The position numbers and the translations under genes were made by a program. Of a stretch of 60,859 bases of DNA, positions 50,976 to 58,745 are shown one piece after another. The DNA lies in contig JUEB01000028.1 of the NCBI GenBank assembly GCA_000802095.1, positions 1-60,859 on the forward strand. Direction: 5' to 3'. Below the pieces are notes generated by a model. The model was not told the origin of the DNA. It worked only from the letters and a program-made list of their open reading frames with translations, and searched no databases. The first letter of the stretch is position 1. Every line of letters begins with the position of its first letter. The stretch comes from Peptococcaceae bacterium BICA1-7. GTDB lineage: Bacteria > Bacillota > Desulfotomaculia > Desulfotomaculales > Desulfocucumaceae.

Positions 50976-51992
50976 ATGACTACCCCAGAAAACAGCAAGA
51001 AGGATCTTACTTTGGAAATAAGGATGATGCAGCCTGAAGACGCCGCCGGGGTGGTGGAGCTATACAGGGCTGTTTACGGGGACCACTACCCGGTGAAAAC
51101 GGTATATGACACAAATGCCATAATGGATCTACAGGACAAAGGAGATATGATCCGCATCATTGCCCGGGCGGACGGAAAGGTGGTGGGCCAGGCAGCTTTT
51201 TACAGGTCGGCCTGCCCCAATCCCTCACTGTATGAATTGGGACAGGGTATAGTCCTCCCGGCCTACCGGAATATGAAAATATTGGAGCGCTGTATGGCTT
51301 ATGGCCATGATGAGGTATGTCCCCGGCTTAAAATAAATCAATTATGGGGAGAGGCGGTATGTAACCATGTTTTTGTGCAAAGAACATGCCAGCTGTTGAA
51401 TTATGTGGAAACCGGCATAGAGCTTGACTTGATGCCCGCCTCCTCCTATGAAAAAGAAAAGAGCAGCAGCGGCAGGGTGTCCACCCTAGTGGCCTTCAAA
51501 AGGACTACGCCTAATGACCGGCCTGTGTATTTGCCGCTGGTTTACCGGGAAGTGCTGAGCTACATTTATCCGGCCTTTAATGAGGACCAGAGTTTCCTTC
51601 CAGCTGAGAGCGGGCTGCCGGATACTTCCACAGAGGGAAAAACAGAGATTTACCAGGGGGCCGGTGTGGCCCGCTTTACCATAATGCAGGCGGGCGGGGA
51701 CTTGGAGGATTTCCTCAAAAAACAGGAGGCCCAAGCCCTGGCCAAAGGCTGCCGCATACTGCAGGTTTATCTGGACCTTTCTTCTCCTTTTATTGACGGG
51801 GCGGTAGACACCGCCAGAAAGCTGCAATACTTTTTTGGAGCAGCCCTGCCCGGATGGTTTGGCGGCGACGGTCTAATTATGCAAAAGTGCCTTGATGAGC
51901 CCAACTGGGAGGGTATAAACCTGTACGCGGAACGGTCACGCCGTCTGCTTGAAATGATCAGGGAGGACAGGGAAACGGTGCTGAAAGGCTAG
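50976..51992 (+). CDS. GNAT family N-acetyltransferase-like protein
   Basis: 338 residues from ATG 50976, behind AGGAGG; a longer frame from 50907 overlaps the aminotransferase and has no site. The first 160 residues are a GNAT fold (EIRMMQPEDAAGVVELYRAVYGDHY; YELGQGIVLPAYRNMKILERCMAYG is the acetyl-CoA loop, though QGIVLPAYRNMKI deviates from the usual Q/RxxGxG/A). The last 140 residues form a second, GNAT-related domain (GGDLEDFLKKQEAQALAKGC) also present in the anti-sigma-like gene 48546. It may acetylate the aminated product. It is the next-to-last gene of the operon. Confidence 0.8.
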   Translation: MTTPENSKKDLTLEIRMMQPEDAAGVVELYRAVYGDHYPVKTVYDTNAIMDLQDKGDMIRIIARADGKVVGQAAFYRSACPNPSLYELGQGIVLPAYRNMKILERCMAYGHDEVCPRLKINQLWGEAVCNHVFVQRTCQLLNYVETGIELDLMPASSYEKEKSSSGRVSTLVAFKRTTPNDRPVYLPLVYREVLSYIYPAFNEDQSFLPAESGLPDTSTEGKTEIYQGAGVARFTIMQAGGDLEDFLKKQEAQALAKGCRILQVYLDLSSPFIDGAVDTARKLQYFFGAALPGWFGGDGLIMQKCLDEPNWEGINLYAERSRRLLEMIREDRETVLKG

Positions 51993-52029
51993 CCAGAAGA
52001 ACTATGGCTGATTATTTGGGGAGTAGTAT

Positions 52030-53397
52030 ATGAAACCTCTATTTGCCAGGCCGGCGGATATGGGGACGGGCCCGGTGCCCCGGGTAATACTGTCCCTGGC
52101 TATACCTGCCATGGCCAACATGTTTTTTCAAAACCTTTATGCCCTGGTGGACACCATGTTTATCTCCTGGCTGGGAACCGCCGCCCTGGCGGCCCAGGCC
52201 CTGTCCATACCTGTTTTTTACCTGGCCCTGTCCGCCTGCAAGGGCATTCAGGTGGGGGCGGCCACAATAATGAGCCATGCCCGGGGCCGGGGAGATATGG
52301 AAAGGGCCTCGGCCACAGGCATGGCCGCCCTGCCGCTGCTGCTTTTGTGCCTTTCTCCCGCCGTGCTTCTTCTACTGCCCCAGTTTAACCAGGACTTCTT
52401 TTACCTTATGGGGGCCAGGGGGGATGTGCTGGACCTGGCCTATAATTATTCAGCCTGGATGGTGGCGGGCTTTCCCTTTATGGCCTATGTATTTGCGGCA
52501 GAGGCCATTTATTTCAGCAATGGCGATACACTGACCCCCATGAAGGGCCAGCTGCTGGGAAATGGGTTAAACATTTTGCTGGACCCGGTTTTAATATTTT
52601 CCCTGCACCTTGGCATAGCCGGGGCTTCCCTGGCCACCCTGCTGGGACAGCTGGCCTGTGCCCTCTATCTGGCAGGGGGGCTAAAGAAAGGCGGCCTCAT
52701 CCGGCCGGCTCTGAAAATTAAAAAAAAGCACCTCCCTTTGTGGAAAGCCATCTCCGGCCCCGGGGCATTTGTGGCCGTTACTTTTCTGGTCAGCCCCCTG
52801 GGATTATCACTGGTTAACCTGGTGCTGGCCTCCTTTGGCCCGGCTGCCGTGGGGGCCTGGAATATAATGTCCCGCCTGGAAATGCTGGGACAGCTGCCCC
52901 TTTTGGGGATGGGAGGCGCGCTGGTGCCCTTTATAGCCTTTAACTACGGGCGGCAAAACTTTGACCGCATCAGAGAGGGGGTGCGGGTTTGCCTTCTGGC
53001 GTCATATGTCATGGTGCTGCCGGTAATGGCTCTCTTCATTTTTATGCCGCACTACCTGGTTATTCCCTTTCAGGCCGACGCCGAGGTGGGCAGACTGGCT
53101 GCTTACGCCATTAGCGCCGCCGCCCTGGGACACCTGTTTATTCCCCTGGAAATGGCCATGTATGGTGCCGCCCAGGGTCTGAAAAAATCCGGGTACCCGC
53201 TGGTGGCCATAGGCATACGCATACTGCTGGCCCGCTATCCCCTGGCCCTTTTGTTTGCGGTAACCTGGGGAGTAAAAGGAGTATTCTGGAGCCAGCCGGC
53301 ATCCATGCTGATATCTGGAGCCCTTTCCGCCGCTTTCATCTGGCTCCTTTTAAAAAATTCCGGGAGAAAATTGAAAAATAGTAGAAATTTGGCCTGA
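52030..53397 (+). CDS. MATE family exporter of the hydroxylase operon
   Basis: 455 residues, about twelve membrane helices. The N-terminus (GPVPRVILSLAIPAMANMFFQNLYALVDTMFISWLGTAAL) has the MATE layout, and the first half carries ACKGIQVGAATIMSHARGRGD. It differs from the MATE at 40762, so two distinct pumps are encoded. It starts 37 bases after the GNAT gene with GGGGAG upstream, and is probably the last gene of the molybdenum hydroxylase operon. This suggests that the operon product, or a toxic intermediate, is exported. Confidence 0.93.
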   Translation: MKPLFARPADMGTGPVPRVILSLAIPAMANMFFQNLYALVDTMFISWLGTAALAAQALSIPVFYLALSACKGIQVGAATIMSHARGRGDMERASATGMAALPLLLLCLSPAVLLLLPQFNQDFFYLMGARGDVLDLAYNYSAWMVAGFPFMAYVFAAEAIYFSNGDTLTPMKGQLLGNGLNILLDPVLIFSLHLGIAGASLATLLGQLACALYLAGGLKKGGLIRPALKIKKKHLPLWKAISGPGAFVAVTFLVSPLGLSLVNLVLASFGPAAVGAWNIMSRLEMLGQLPLLGMGGALVPFIAFNYGRQNFDRIREGVRVCLLASYVMVLPVMALFIFMPHYLVIPFQADAEVGRLAAYAISAAALGHLFIPLEMAMYGAAQGLKKSGYPLVAIGIRILLARYPLALLFAVTWGVKGVFWSQPASMLISGALSAAFIWLLLKNSGRKLKNSRNLA

Positions 53398-53629
53398 AAA
53401 AAGCGGGAGAAGCCGGTAAGCCGCACCAACAGTAAATGGCGCTTAAAGATGACGACATATCTGCGTTAATCCGAGTGTCCTTTTTCAACTGGAAAAATAA
53501 TTTTAAAGCTACTAGCCAGGAGTCTCACTATACAAGGGACTCTTTCTGAAATACGTGACGGGTTATGTCTATCAGGAGTAATGTGATATTATTTTTAGCG
53601 AGAAAGAAAATCTTTTCAATTTGTCGAAA
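53398..53629. other. Intergenic stretch downstream of the hydroxylase operon
   Basis: A stretch with no tRNA, strong hairpin or reading frame that I can support. A weak hairpin (GAGTCTC...GGGACTC near 53520-53545) may end the operon. The flanking 53630-53746 holds a motB remnant. Confidence 0.4.
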
Positions 53630-53746
53630 CATGTAACAGTATGTAGCAATATTGTTGGGGAATACAGGCCGGCCGCCTCAAATGAAACTGAAAGCGGCCG
53701 GGCAAAGAACCGCAGGGTAGAGCTGGTGGTTAAGGAAAAGAAGTAA
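53630..53746 (+). pseudogene. 3' remnant of motB (or another OmpA-type gene)
   Basis: One frame reads NIVGEYRPAASNETESGRAK, then NRRVELVVKEKK and a stop at 53744-53746. GEYRPxASNxTExGRAKNRRVE is the C-terminal end of the OmpA/MotB peptidoglycan-binding domain. About 35 residues remain of an expected 250, and the region before it reads through stops. It has no start or binding site. No other flagellar gene is in the window, so this is a stray fragment. Confidence 0.75.
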
Positions 53747-53850
53747 TATAGTAGACGGATAAAACTGGTAATTGCAGGCTCACTACCGGGCTTGTTTAAA
53801 TGGATGCTCACGCTTATGGTGAGATTTTTTCTTTTTTGCGGTTGGAAAAG

Positions 53851-53911
53851 TTGACAGGGAAGTGGGAAATTTTTTATAATAATCATACCGACTGGTCGGT
53901 ATGATTATTAT
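53851..53911 (+). promoter_or_regulatory. Promoter overlapped by the TetR operator
   Basis: Perfect TTGACA (53851-53856), an 18-base spacer and perfect TATAAT (53875-53880). Bases 53876-53911 are a 36-base palindrome: a 17-base arm ATAATAATCATACCGAC, then TG, then its perfect inverse. The core ACCGACTGGTCGGT is typical of TetR-family operators and begins inside the -10 box, so a bound repressor would block RNA polymerase. It stands just before the TetR gene and its operon. Confidence 0.93.
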
Positions 53912-53935
53912 TTATTAAAACAAGCAGGGAGATTG

Positions 53936-54532
53936 GTGAGTTATTTGAACACGCGGGAACAGATATTGCGCTCGGCTGTGCAGCTGTTTGGGACAAAGGG
54001 CTACCAGGCCACCTCCATTCAGGACATTTGCGAGCTGGCGGGGGTTAGCAAGGGAGCTGTCTTTCACTACTTTAACAATAAAAATGAGCTGTTATTTGAA
54101 ATTCACGAAGAGATAATTGATATTCTTATTACTCAGTGCGAAAGCATATTTAAAAATGACAGCCTCGTCCCTTCTCAAAAATTAAGGGAGCTGGTAGACG
54201 TAATGGTGGGCCTGATGGCGGATTACAGGCCTTACATAGTGGTCCTCTTCCAGGAGTATATAAACATACAGGAACACAAATTTGACCTTGTCAAGGCCAG
54301 GCGTGACAGGTGTGAAGAGATTGTCGCCGCTGTTATAAAGCAGGGGATATTGAGCGGTGAATTCAGGCAGGACCTGGAGTTTTCCATACTGGCCAAGCTT
54401 TTTTTCGGTATTTGCAACTGGACATATATTTGGTTAAATCCTGAAGGGCCTCTTACACCGCAGCAAATAGCGGAGAATATCTGGAAGGTGTTCGTGGGAG
54501 GCTTAAAGGCTGCTATAACGAAAGGAGAATGA
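53936..54532 (+). CDS. TetR family transcriptional repressor
   Basis: 198 residues. The N-terminal helix-turn-helix is typical: REQILRSAVQLFGTKGYQAT, SIQDICELAGVSKGAVFHYF, NNKNELLFEI. The C-terminal helices resemble the FadR/AcrR-type ligand-binding fold often induced by acyl-CoA or hydrophobic acids. GTG 53936 is chosen; TTG 53933 and GTG 53936 are both close to GGGAG at 53927. The gene is directly after its own palindromic operator, so it should repress itself and the four genes that follow. Its stop overlaps the next reading frame by four bases. Confidence 0.9.
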   Translation: MSYLNTREQILRSAVQLFGTKGYQATSIQDICELAGVSKGAVFHYFNNKNELLFEIHEEIIDILITQCESIFKNDSLVPSQKLRELVDVMVGLMADYRPYIVVLFQEYINIQEHKFDLVKARRDRCEEIVAAVIKQGILSGEFRQDLEFSILAKLFFGICNWTYIWLNPEGPLTPQQIAENIWKVFVGGLKAAITKGE

Positions 54533-54534
54533 AA

Positions 54535-56007
54535 ATGAGGACAAAGGCGCAGTACATTGAGAGGTTAGGAAAGATGAACAGTAATCTCTACAGCAACGGA
54601 CAAAAGATCGGCAGGCTGGATGAGCGGCAGGAGGGAGCCATCAATGTTATGGGACTGACCTTTGACGCCGCCTGGGATCCCGCAAGCCGAGAGCTTTGCA
54701 CGGCGACATCCCATATCACCGGGGAAACCATCAACCGCTTTAATCATATTCACCAGAACACCGGGGACCTGCACAAGAAGCAAGATATGACCCGATTTTT
54801 GTGCAACAAGGTCGGGCAGTGCATCCAACGCTGTATGGGCATTGATGCAGCCAACGCGGTAAATGCTGTTTCTTTCGAGGCACAGAAGTCTCCCAAGGCA
54901 AAAACCGCATACCATGACAACTGGTTGAAGTGGCTGGAGCGCTTTCAAACCGAAGACCTGGTAGCCAGCTGCGCCCAGACCGACGTCAAGGGCGAGCGCC
55001 TGAAGCGGCCGTCTGAGCAGACCGACCCTGACATGTATGTGCGGGTGGTGGAAGAGCGGAGCGACGGGATAATAGTTCGCGGCTCCAAGGTCCACATCTC
55101 GGAGGCCTCCATTTCCGATGAGATCCTGGTAGTGCCCAACCGGGCACTTAAAAAGGGTGAAGAGGCCTATGCGCTGTGCTTCGCAATTCCTTCGGACTAT
55201 GAAGGCGTAAAGCAGGTTGTTCATTTCCACAACTTCAGAAAGCGCGAACATTATCAAAGGCCGGCTGATTATGGATACACGGACTCGTATATCATCTTTG
55301 ACGACTGCTTTGTTCCCTGGGACCGGGTATTCCTGTGCGGGGAAACACAGCACGGCGGAGTAGCAGCCCTGCTGTTCGCTCTTTTTCACCGTCATTCCTA
55401 CTCCGGCTGCAAGCCTGCCCTGCTGGACTTTGTTATCGGTCTGGCCAGCCTGGCTGCTGAAATAAACGGCATTGAAAAGACCCCGCATGTTCGTGAGATG
55501 TTGTCCAAGCTGATCATGACCGGTGAGCTTGGATACGCAGCCGGCTATACGGCATCCGACTTCGGCAAGCCCGAAGTTTATGTGCCTGGCCTGGGCTCTG
55601 TGCCGTATGGCCCAGGCAGCTGTATCCCGAACTCTATCTATTGCAACGTAGGAAGGTGTCTGACCGGTGAGGCAGTGTTCCACGAGCAGGAAATACTGTG
55701 TAACATTGCAGGTGGTCTGCCCGCCACCTTCCCTTACGAAAAAGACCTGACCAACCCCGAAACCAAAGCTCTGCTGGAGAAATACCTCATGCGGAACCCC
55801 AAAATACCCATCGAGGAACAAATCAAGTTCTGGCTGACCTTTATTGACTTCAATCTTTCCGGCTCTTCCGGCTCAATACTGTACGGCTCGTACCACGGAG
55901 GCGGCTCTCCGATCATGGAGCAGATCGCCATCACCTCCCAGTACGACCTGGAGTCTAAGAAGGACATCGTCAGGGCTATAGCCGGAATGGCGCCCAGACA
56001 GAAATAG
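54535..56007 (+). CDS. 4-hydroxybutyryl-CoA dehydratase-type enzyme (HpaB/AbfD family)
   Basis: 490 residues, the length of AbfD, in the 4-hydroxyphenylacetate 3-hydroxylase family. Features that set AbfD apart from the flavin monooxygenases are all visible: cluster ligands Cys96 and Cys100 in GQCIQRC (AbfD Cys99/Cys103), His285 and Cys292 in FHRHSYSGCK (AbfD His292/Cys299), and Tyr289 and Lys293. This points to an oxygen-sensitive [4Fe-4S]/FAD enzyme that dehydrates a 4-hydroxyacyl-CoA to an enoyl-CoA, or isomerises vinylacetyl-CoA. GAAAGGAG precedes ATG 54535. It is the first enzyme gene after tetR. The natural substrate could be a substituted 4-hydroxyacyl-CoA. Confidence 0.88.
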   Translation: MRTKAQYIERLGKMNSNLYSNGQKIGRLDERQEGAINVMGLTFDAAWDPASRELCTATSHITGETINRFNHIHQNTGDLHKKQDMTRFLCNKVGQCIQRCMGIDAANAVNAVSFEAQKSPKAKTAYHDNWLKWLERFQTEDLVASCAQTDVKGERLKRPSEQTDPDMYVRVVEERSDGIIVRGSKVHISEASISDEILVVPNRALKKGEEAYALCFAIPSDYEGVKQVVHFHNFRKREHYQRPADYGYTDSYIIFDDCFVPWDRVFLCGETQHGGVAALLFALFHRHSYSGCKPALLDFVIGLASLAAEINGIEKTPHVREMLSKLIMTGELGYAAGYTASDFGKPEVYVPGLGSVPYGPGSCIPNSIYCNVGRCLTGEAVFHEQEILCNIAGGLPATFPYEKDLTNPETKALLEKYLMRNPKIPIEEQIKFWLTFIDFNLSGSSGSILYGSYHGGGSPIMEQIAITSQYDLESKKDIVRAIAGMAPRQK

Positions 56008-56051
56008 AGGTCTGAAGTTTAAAAGATCCATATTATAGAGGAGGAAAACTT

Positions 56052-57038
56052 ATGACCAAGTCAGTCAATTCGGTGCTGGGACCTGTTTCCCCGGAAAATT
56101 TCGGAGTAACTCTCATGCATGAACACCTGGTTTTCGGTTATCCAGGCTGGCAGTATGACTCAGCCGCACCTTCCTATGACCGGGAAAAAGCTGCCGAAGC
56201 TTGCTGTGCTATGATTGGCGAGGCGATGACATATGGCTTGAAAACCGTAGTGGATGCAACACCCAATGATGGGCAGAGAGACCCGGAATTATACAAAATA
56301 GTAGCGGAAAAAACCGGAATAAACATTATCTGTTCCACCGGGCTTTATACCGAGGAAGAGGGTGCGCCGGCCTACTTTAAATTTCGCAGGATGCTTACCG
56401 GAGGGTCCCCGGCGATAACAAACGAAGTGTATGAAACCTTCATGAAGGATATCACACAGGGGATAGGCGATACAGGCGTAAAGGCCGGCGTTATTAAGGT
56501 GGCCACCAGCAGGGGGGAAATCACCCAGTATGAGGGGATGGTTTTAGAGGCAGCGGTTATGGCTCACAAAGAAACAGGTGTCCCCATTATTACCCATACC
56601 GAAGGCGGAACCATGGGGCCTCAGCAGGCAGACTTTTTACTCGGACAGGGCGCCGATCCCAACCGACTCATGATCGGGCATATGTGCGGGAATACCGATA
56701 TTAACTACAGCATTGAAGTCCTGAAAAAGGGTGTTTATGCGTCCTATGACAGGTTTGGCCTGGATTTATTCATGCCTGACGTTAAGCGCCAGGAAACAGT
56801 GATAGGGCTCATTAAGCAGGGCTTTGAGAAGCAATTAATGCTCTCCCACGATTTCATCTGTTTTTGGCTGGGGCGTGAATTGCCGCTTTCAGAGCCCATT
56901 ATACCTCTGGTGGCCAACTGGAATTTGACCAATATATTCAAAAACATAATTCCGGCTCTGAAAAAGGCCAATATCACAGATGACCAGATAAAAACCTTAA
57001 TGGTGGAAAATCCCAAAAGGCTTTTTTCAGCCACTTAA
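56052..57038 (+). CDS. Phosphotriesterase-family hydrolase (probable lactonase)
   Basis: 328 residues, the binuclear metal phosphotriesterase/PHP-like lactonase family of the amidohydrolase superfamily. Metal ligands: His23 and His25 (MHEHL), carbamylated Lys149 (VIKVATS), His182 (ITHTEGG), His210 (MIGHMCGN) and Asp267 (LSHDFIC). In members of this family, the lactone ring is the usual natural substrate and organophosphate cleavage is incidental. Between a 4-hydroxyacyl-CoA dehydratase and an acyl-CoA synthetase, opening of a gamma-lactone to a 4-hydroxy acid is a natural reading; I infer it from context. GAGGAGG lies before ATG 56052. Confidence 0.88.
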   Translation: MTKSVNSVLGPVSPENFGVTLMHEHLVFGYPGWQYDSAAPSYDREKAAEACCAMIGEAMTYGLKTVVDATPNDGQRDPELYKIVAEKTGINIICSTGLYTEEEGAPAYFKFRRMLTGGSPAITNEVYETFMKDITQGIGDTGVKAGVIKVATSRGEITQYEGMVLEAAVMAHKETGVPIITHTEGGTMGPQQADFLLGQGADPNRLMIGHMCGNTDINYSIEVLKKGVYASYDRFGLDLFMPDVKRQETVIGLIKQGFEKQLMLSHDFICFWLGRELPLSEPIIPLVANWNLTNIFKNIIPALKKANITDDQIKTLMVENPKRLFSAT

Positions 57039-57116
57039 TAGCAATGACATTATATTTTTGTCAGTTTATTCCATGGGTAGAATTTTGTCATTCCAAAACA
57101 GAGGGGGCCAGAGGTT

Positions 57117-58718
57117 ATGTCTGATAGTGTCAATAAAGTGACAAGGACTTTTTATCCACTGGAGGAACTTGACTCGTTTAAGGACGGGAGACGTCTGTAT
57201 TTTGACAGTATAGCAGAAATGTTTACGGTAAGGGCGCAGGAAATACCGGATAAAGCACACGTTCTGTATTATGACCAGGTAATTACATATGCCCAGACCA
57301 ATGAGCGCTCTAACAGAGTGGCCAACTATCTAAAGGAAATGGGAGTTAAGAAGGGCGATGTGATTTCGGTGATGGTGCTTAATTCGCCCGAGGTTTACTA
57401 TACTATGTTCGGGGCGCAAAAGCTGGGCGCCATTGCCGGAGGCGTAAATTATATGCTGAAGGGCCCTGAAATAGCCCACGTCCTGGATGATTCAAAGCCA
57501 AAGGTAGCCTTTGTCAGCAGCGAATTTATGAAGGATTTTGCAGCCGGCTATGAGATGGCCTCACACAGGCCCGTGGTGGTGGAGGTTTATACAGGAATAG
57601 ACCACGGCGCCAATATAGCGGAGCAGAAGCTTTCGGACATTCTGGCCAAATATCCGGCGGATGAGGCTCTTATTCCACTAACTCCCGAGGATCCCTTCCT
57701 TCTGCTGTATTCGTCCGGCACCACCGGGAGGCCCAAGGGCATCCTTCTTTCCAACAGGGGACAGCTTTCCATATGCAGGGAAATGGTTACTTCGGGACTG
57801 TTGACTTCCGGTGATACAATGATGATTGTACTTCCCATGTTCCATACAAACCCGCTGTGCGTATGGACCTATCCCATGGCTTATGTTGGGTCCACTTTGT
57901 GTATCAGGAAGATGTTTTCACCCCAGGATTTCTGGCCGTCCATCTTAAATTACGGCATCACCATTATAATGGGTGTTCCCACCATGTATAACTATGTGTG
58001 TAATGCTGTGGACCCCGGTTCCCTGGACAAATCAAAGCTAAAGCTAAAATATGCCTTCTGCGGCGCCGCGCCGCTGCCTGTTGAGTTAATCAGGGCATTT
58101 AAGGAGAAATTCGAAGTAACCGTTATAGAGGGCTACGGGCTGACAGAGGCCACAGGGGTATCCACCTCCAGTTTCGGTGTTCCACTGAAATGGGGATCCA
58201 TAGGTATACCCTACCCGGAACAGCAGATTGAGATAATGGACGATGAGAACAATATATTGCCTGTGGGCGAAAAGGGAGAAATCTGTATCAGGGGCGATGC
58301 TGTTATGTCAGGGTACCTGAACAAGCCCGAGGCCACCGCCGAAACCGTCAGGGACGGATGGCTGCACACCGGAGATATGGGTTATATGGATGAGGAAGGC
58401 TACCTATATGTGGCAGGCAGGAAAAAAGAAATGATCAACAGGGGCGGCGAAAATATATACCCGAGGGAAATAGAGGCTGTACTTGAAACCCACCCGGCCA
58501 TTGACCAGGTGGCTGTGGTAGGAGTTCAGGACCCTTCTCTGGGTGAAAGGGTAAAGGCCTGCATTATCCTGAGGGAGCAGGGGTCGCTAAACGCCGAAGA
58601 TGTAAAGGCCTTCCTAAAGGACAAAATTGCAAAATATAAAATCCCTGAATTTGTTGAATTCAGGACTTCGTTCCCGCTAAACCCCACAGGAAAGATACTT
58701 AAGGGAGAGTTGAAGTAA
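57117..58718 (+). CDS. AMP-dependent acyl-CoA synthetase
   Basis: 533 residues, an ANL-superfamily ligase that activates a carboxylic acid with ATP and CoA. P-loop LLLYSSGTTGRPKGI (near 200), GYGLTEATG (near 340), the hinge region YLYVAGRKKEMINRGGENIY (near 430) and the catalytic lysine in NPTGKILKGEL at the C-terminus (near 525). It belongs with long/medium-chain or aromatic CoA ligases; the substrate is not fixed by sequence. It could form the CoA ester needed by the AbfD-type enzyme. It begins 78 bases after the lactonase gene with GGCCAGAGG upstream, same strand, no terminator between. Confidence 0.92.
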   Translation: MSDSVNKVTRTFYPLEELDSFKDGRRLYFDSIAEMFTVRAQEIPDKAHVLYYDQVITYAQTNERSNRVANYLKEMGVKKGDVISVMVLNSPEVYYTMFGAQKLGAIAGGVNYMLKGPEIAHVLDDSKPKVAFVSSEFMKDFAAGYEMASHRPVVVEVYTGIDHGANIAEQKLSDILAKYPADEALIPLTPEDPFLLLYSSGTTGRPKGILLSNRGQLSICREMVTSGLLTSGDTMMIVLPMFHTNPLCVWTYPMAYVGSTLCIRKMFSPQDFWPSILNYGITIIMGVPTMYNYVCNAVDPGSLDKSKLKLKYAFCGAAPLPVELIRAFKEKFEVTVIEGYGLTEATGVSTSSFGVPLKWGSIGIPYPEQQIEIMDDENNILPVGEKGEICIRGDAVMSGYLNKPEATAETVRDGWLHTGDMGYMDEEGYLYVAGRKKEMINRGGENIYPREIEAVLETHPAIDQVAVVGVQDPSLGERVKACIILREQGSLNAEDVKAFLKDKIAKYKIPEFVEFRTSFPLNPTGKILKGELK

Positions 58719-58745
58719 AAGTAGGCCAGTGTCAACGGACAAGAG

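Noticed and set aside
54565-55821. 418-codon minus-strand frame opposite the AbfD-type gene
   Set aside because: It is a shadow of codon bias in the real gene; no motif, no binding site, and the sense protein is conserved throughout.
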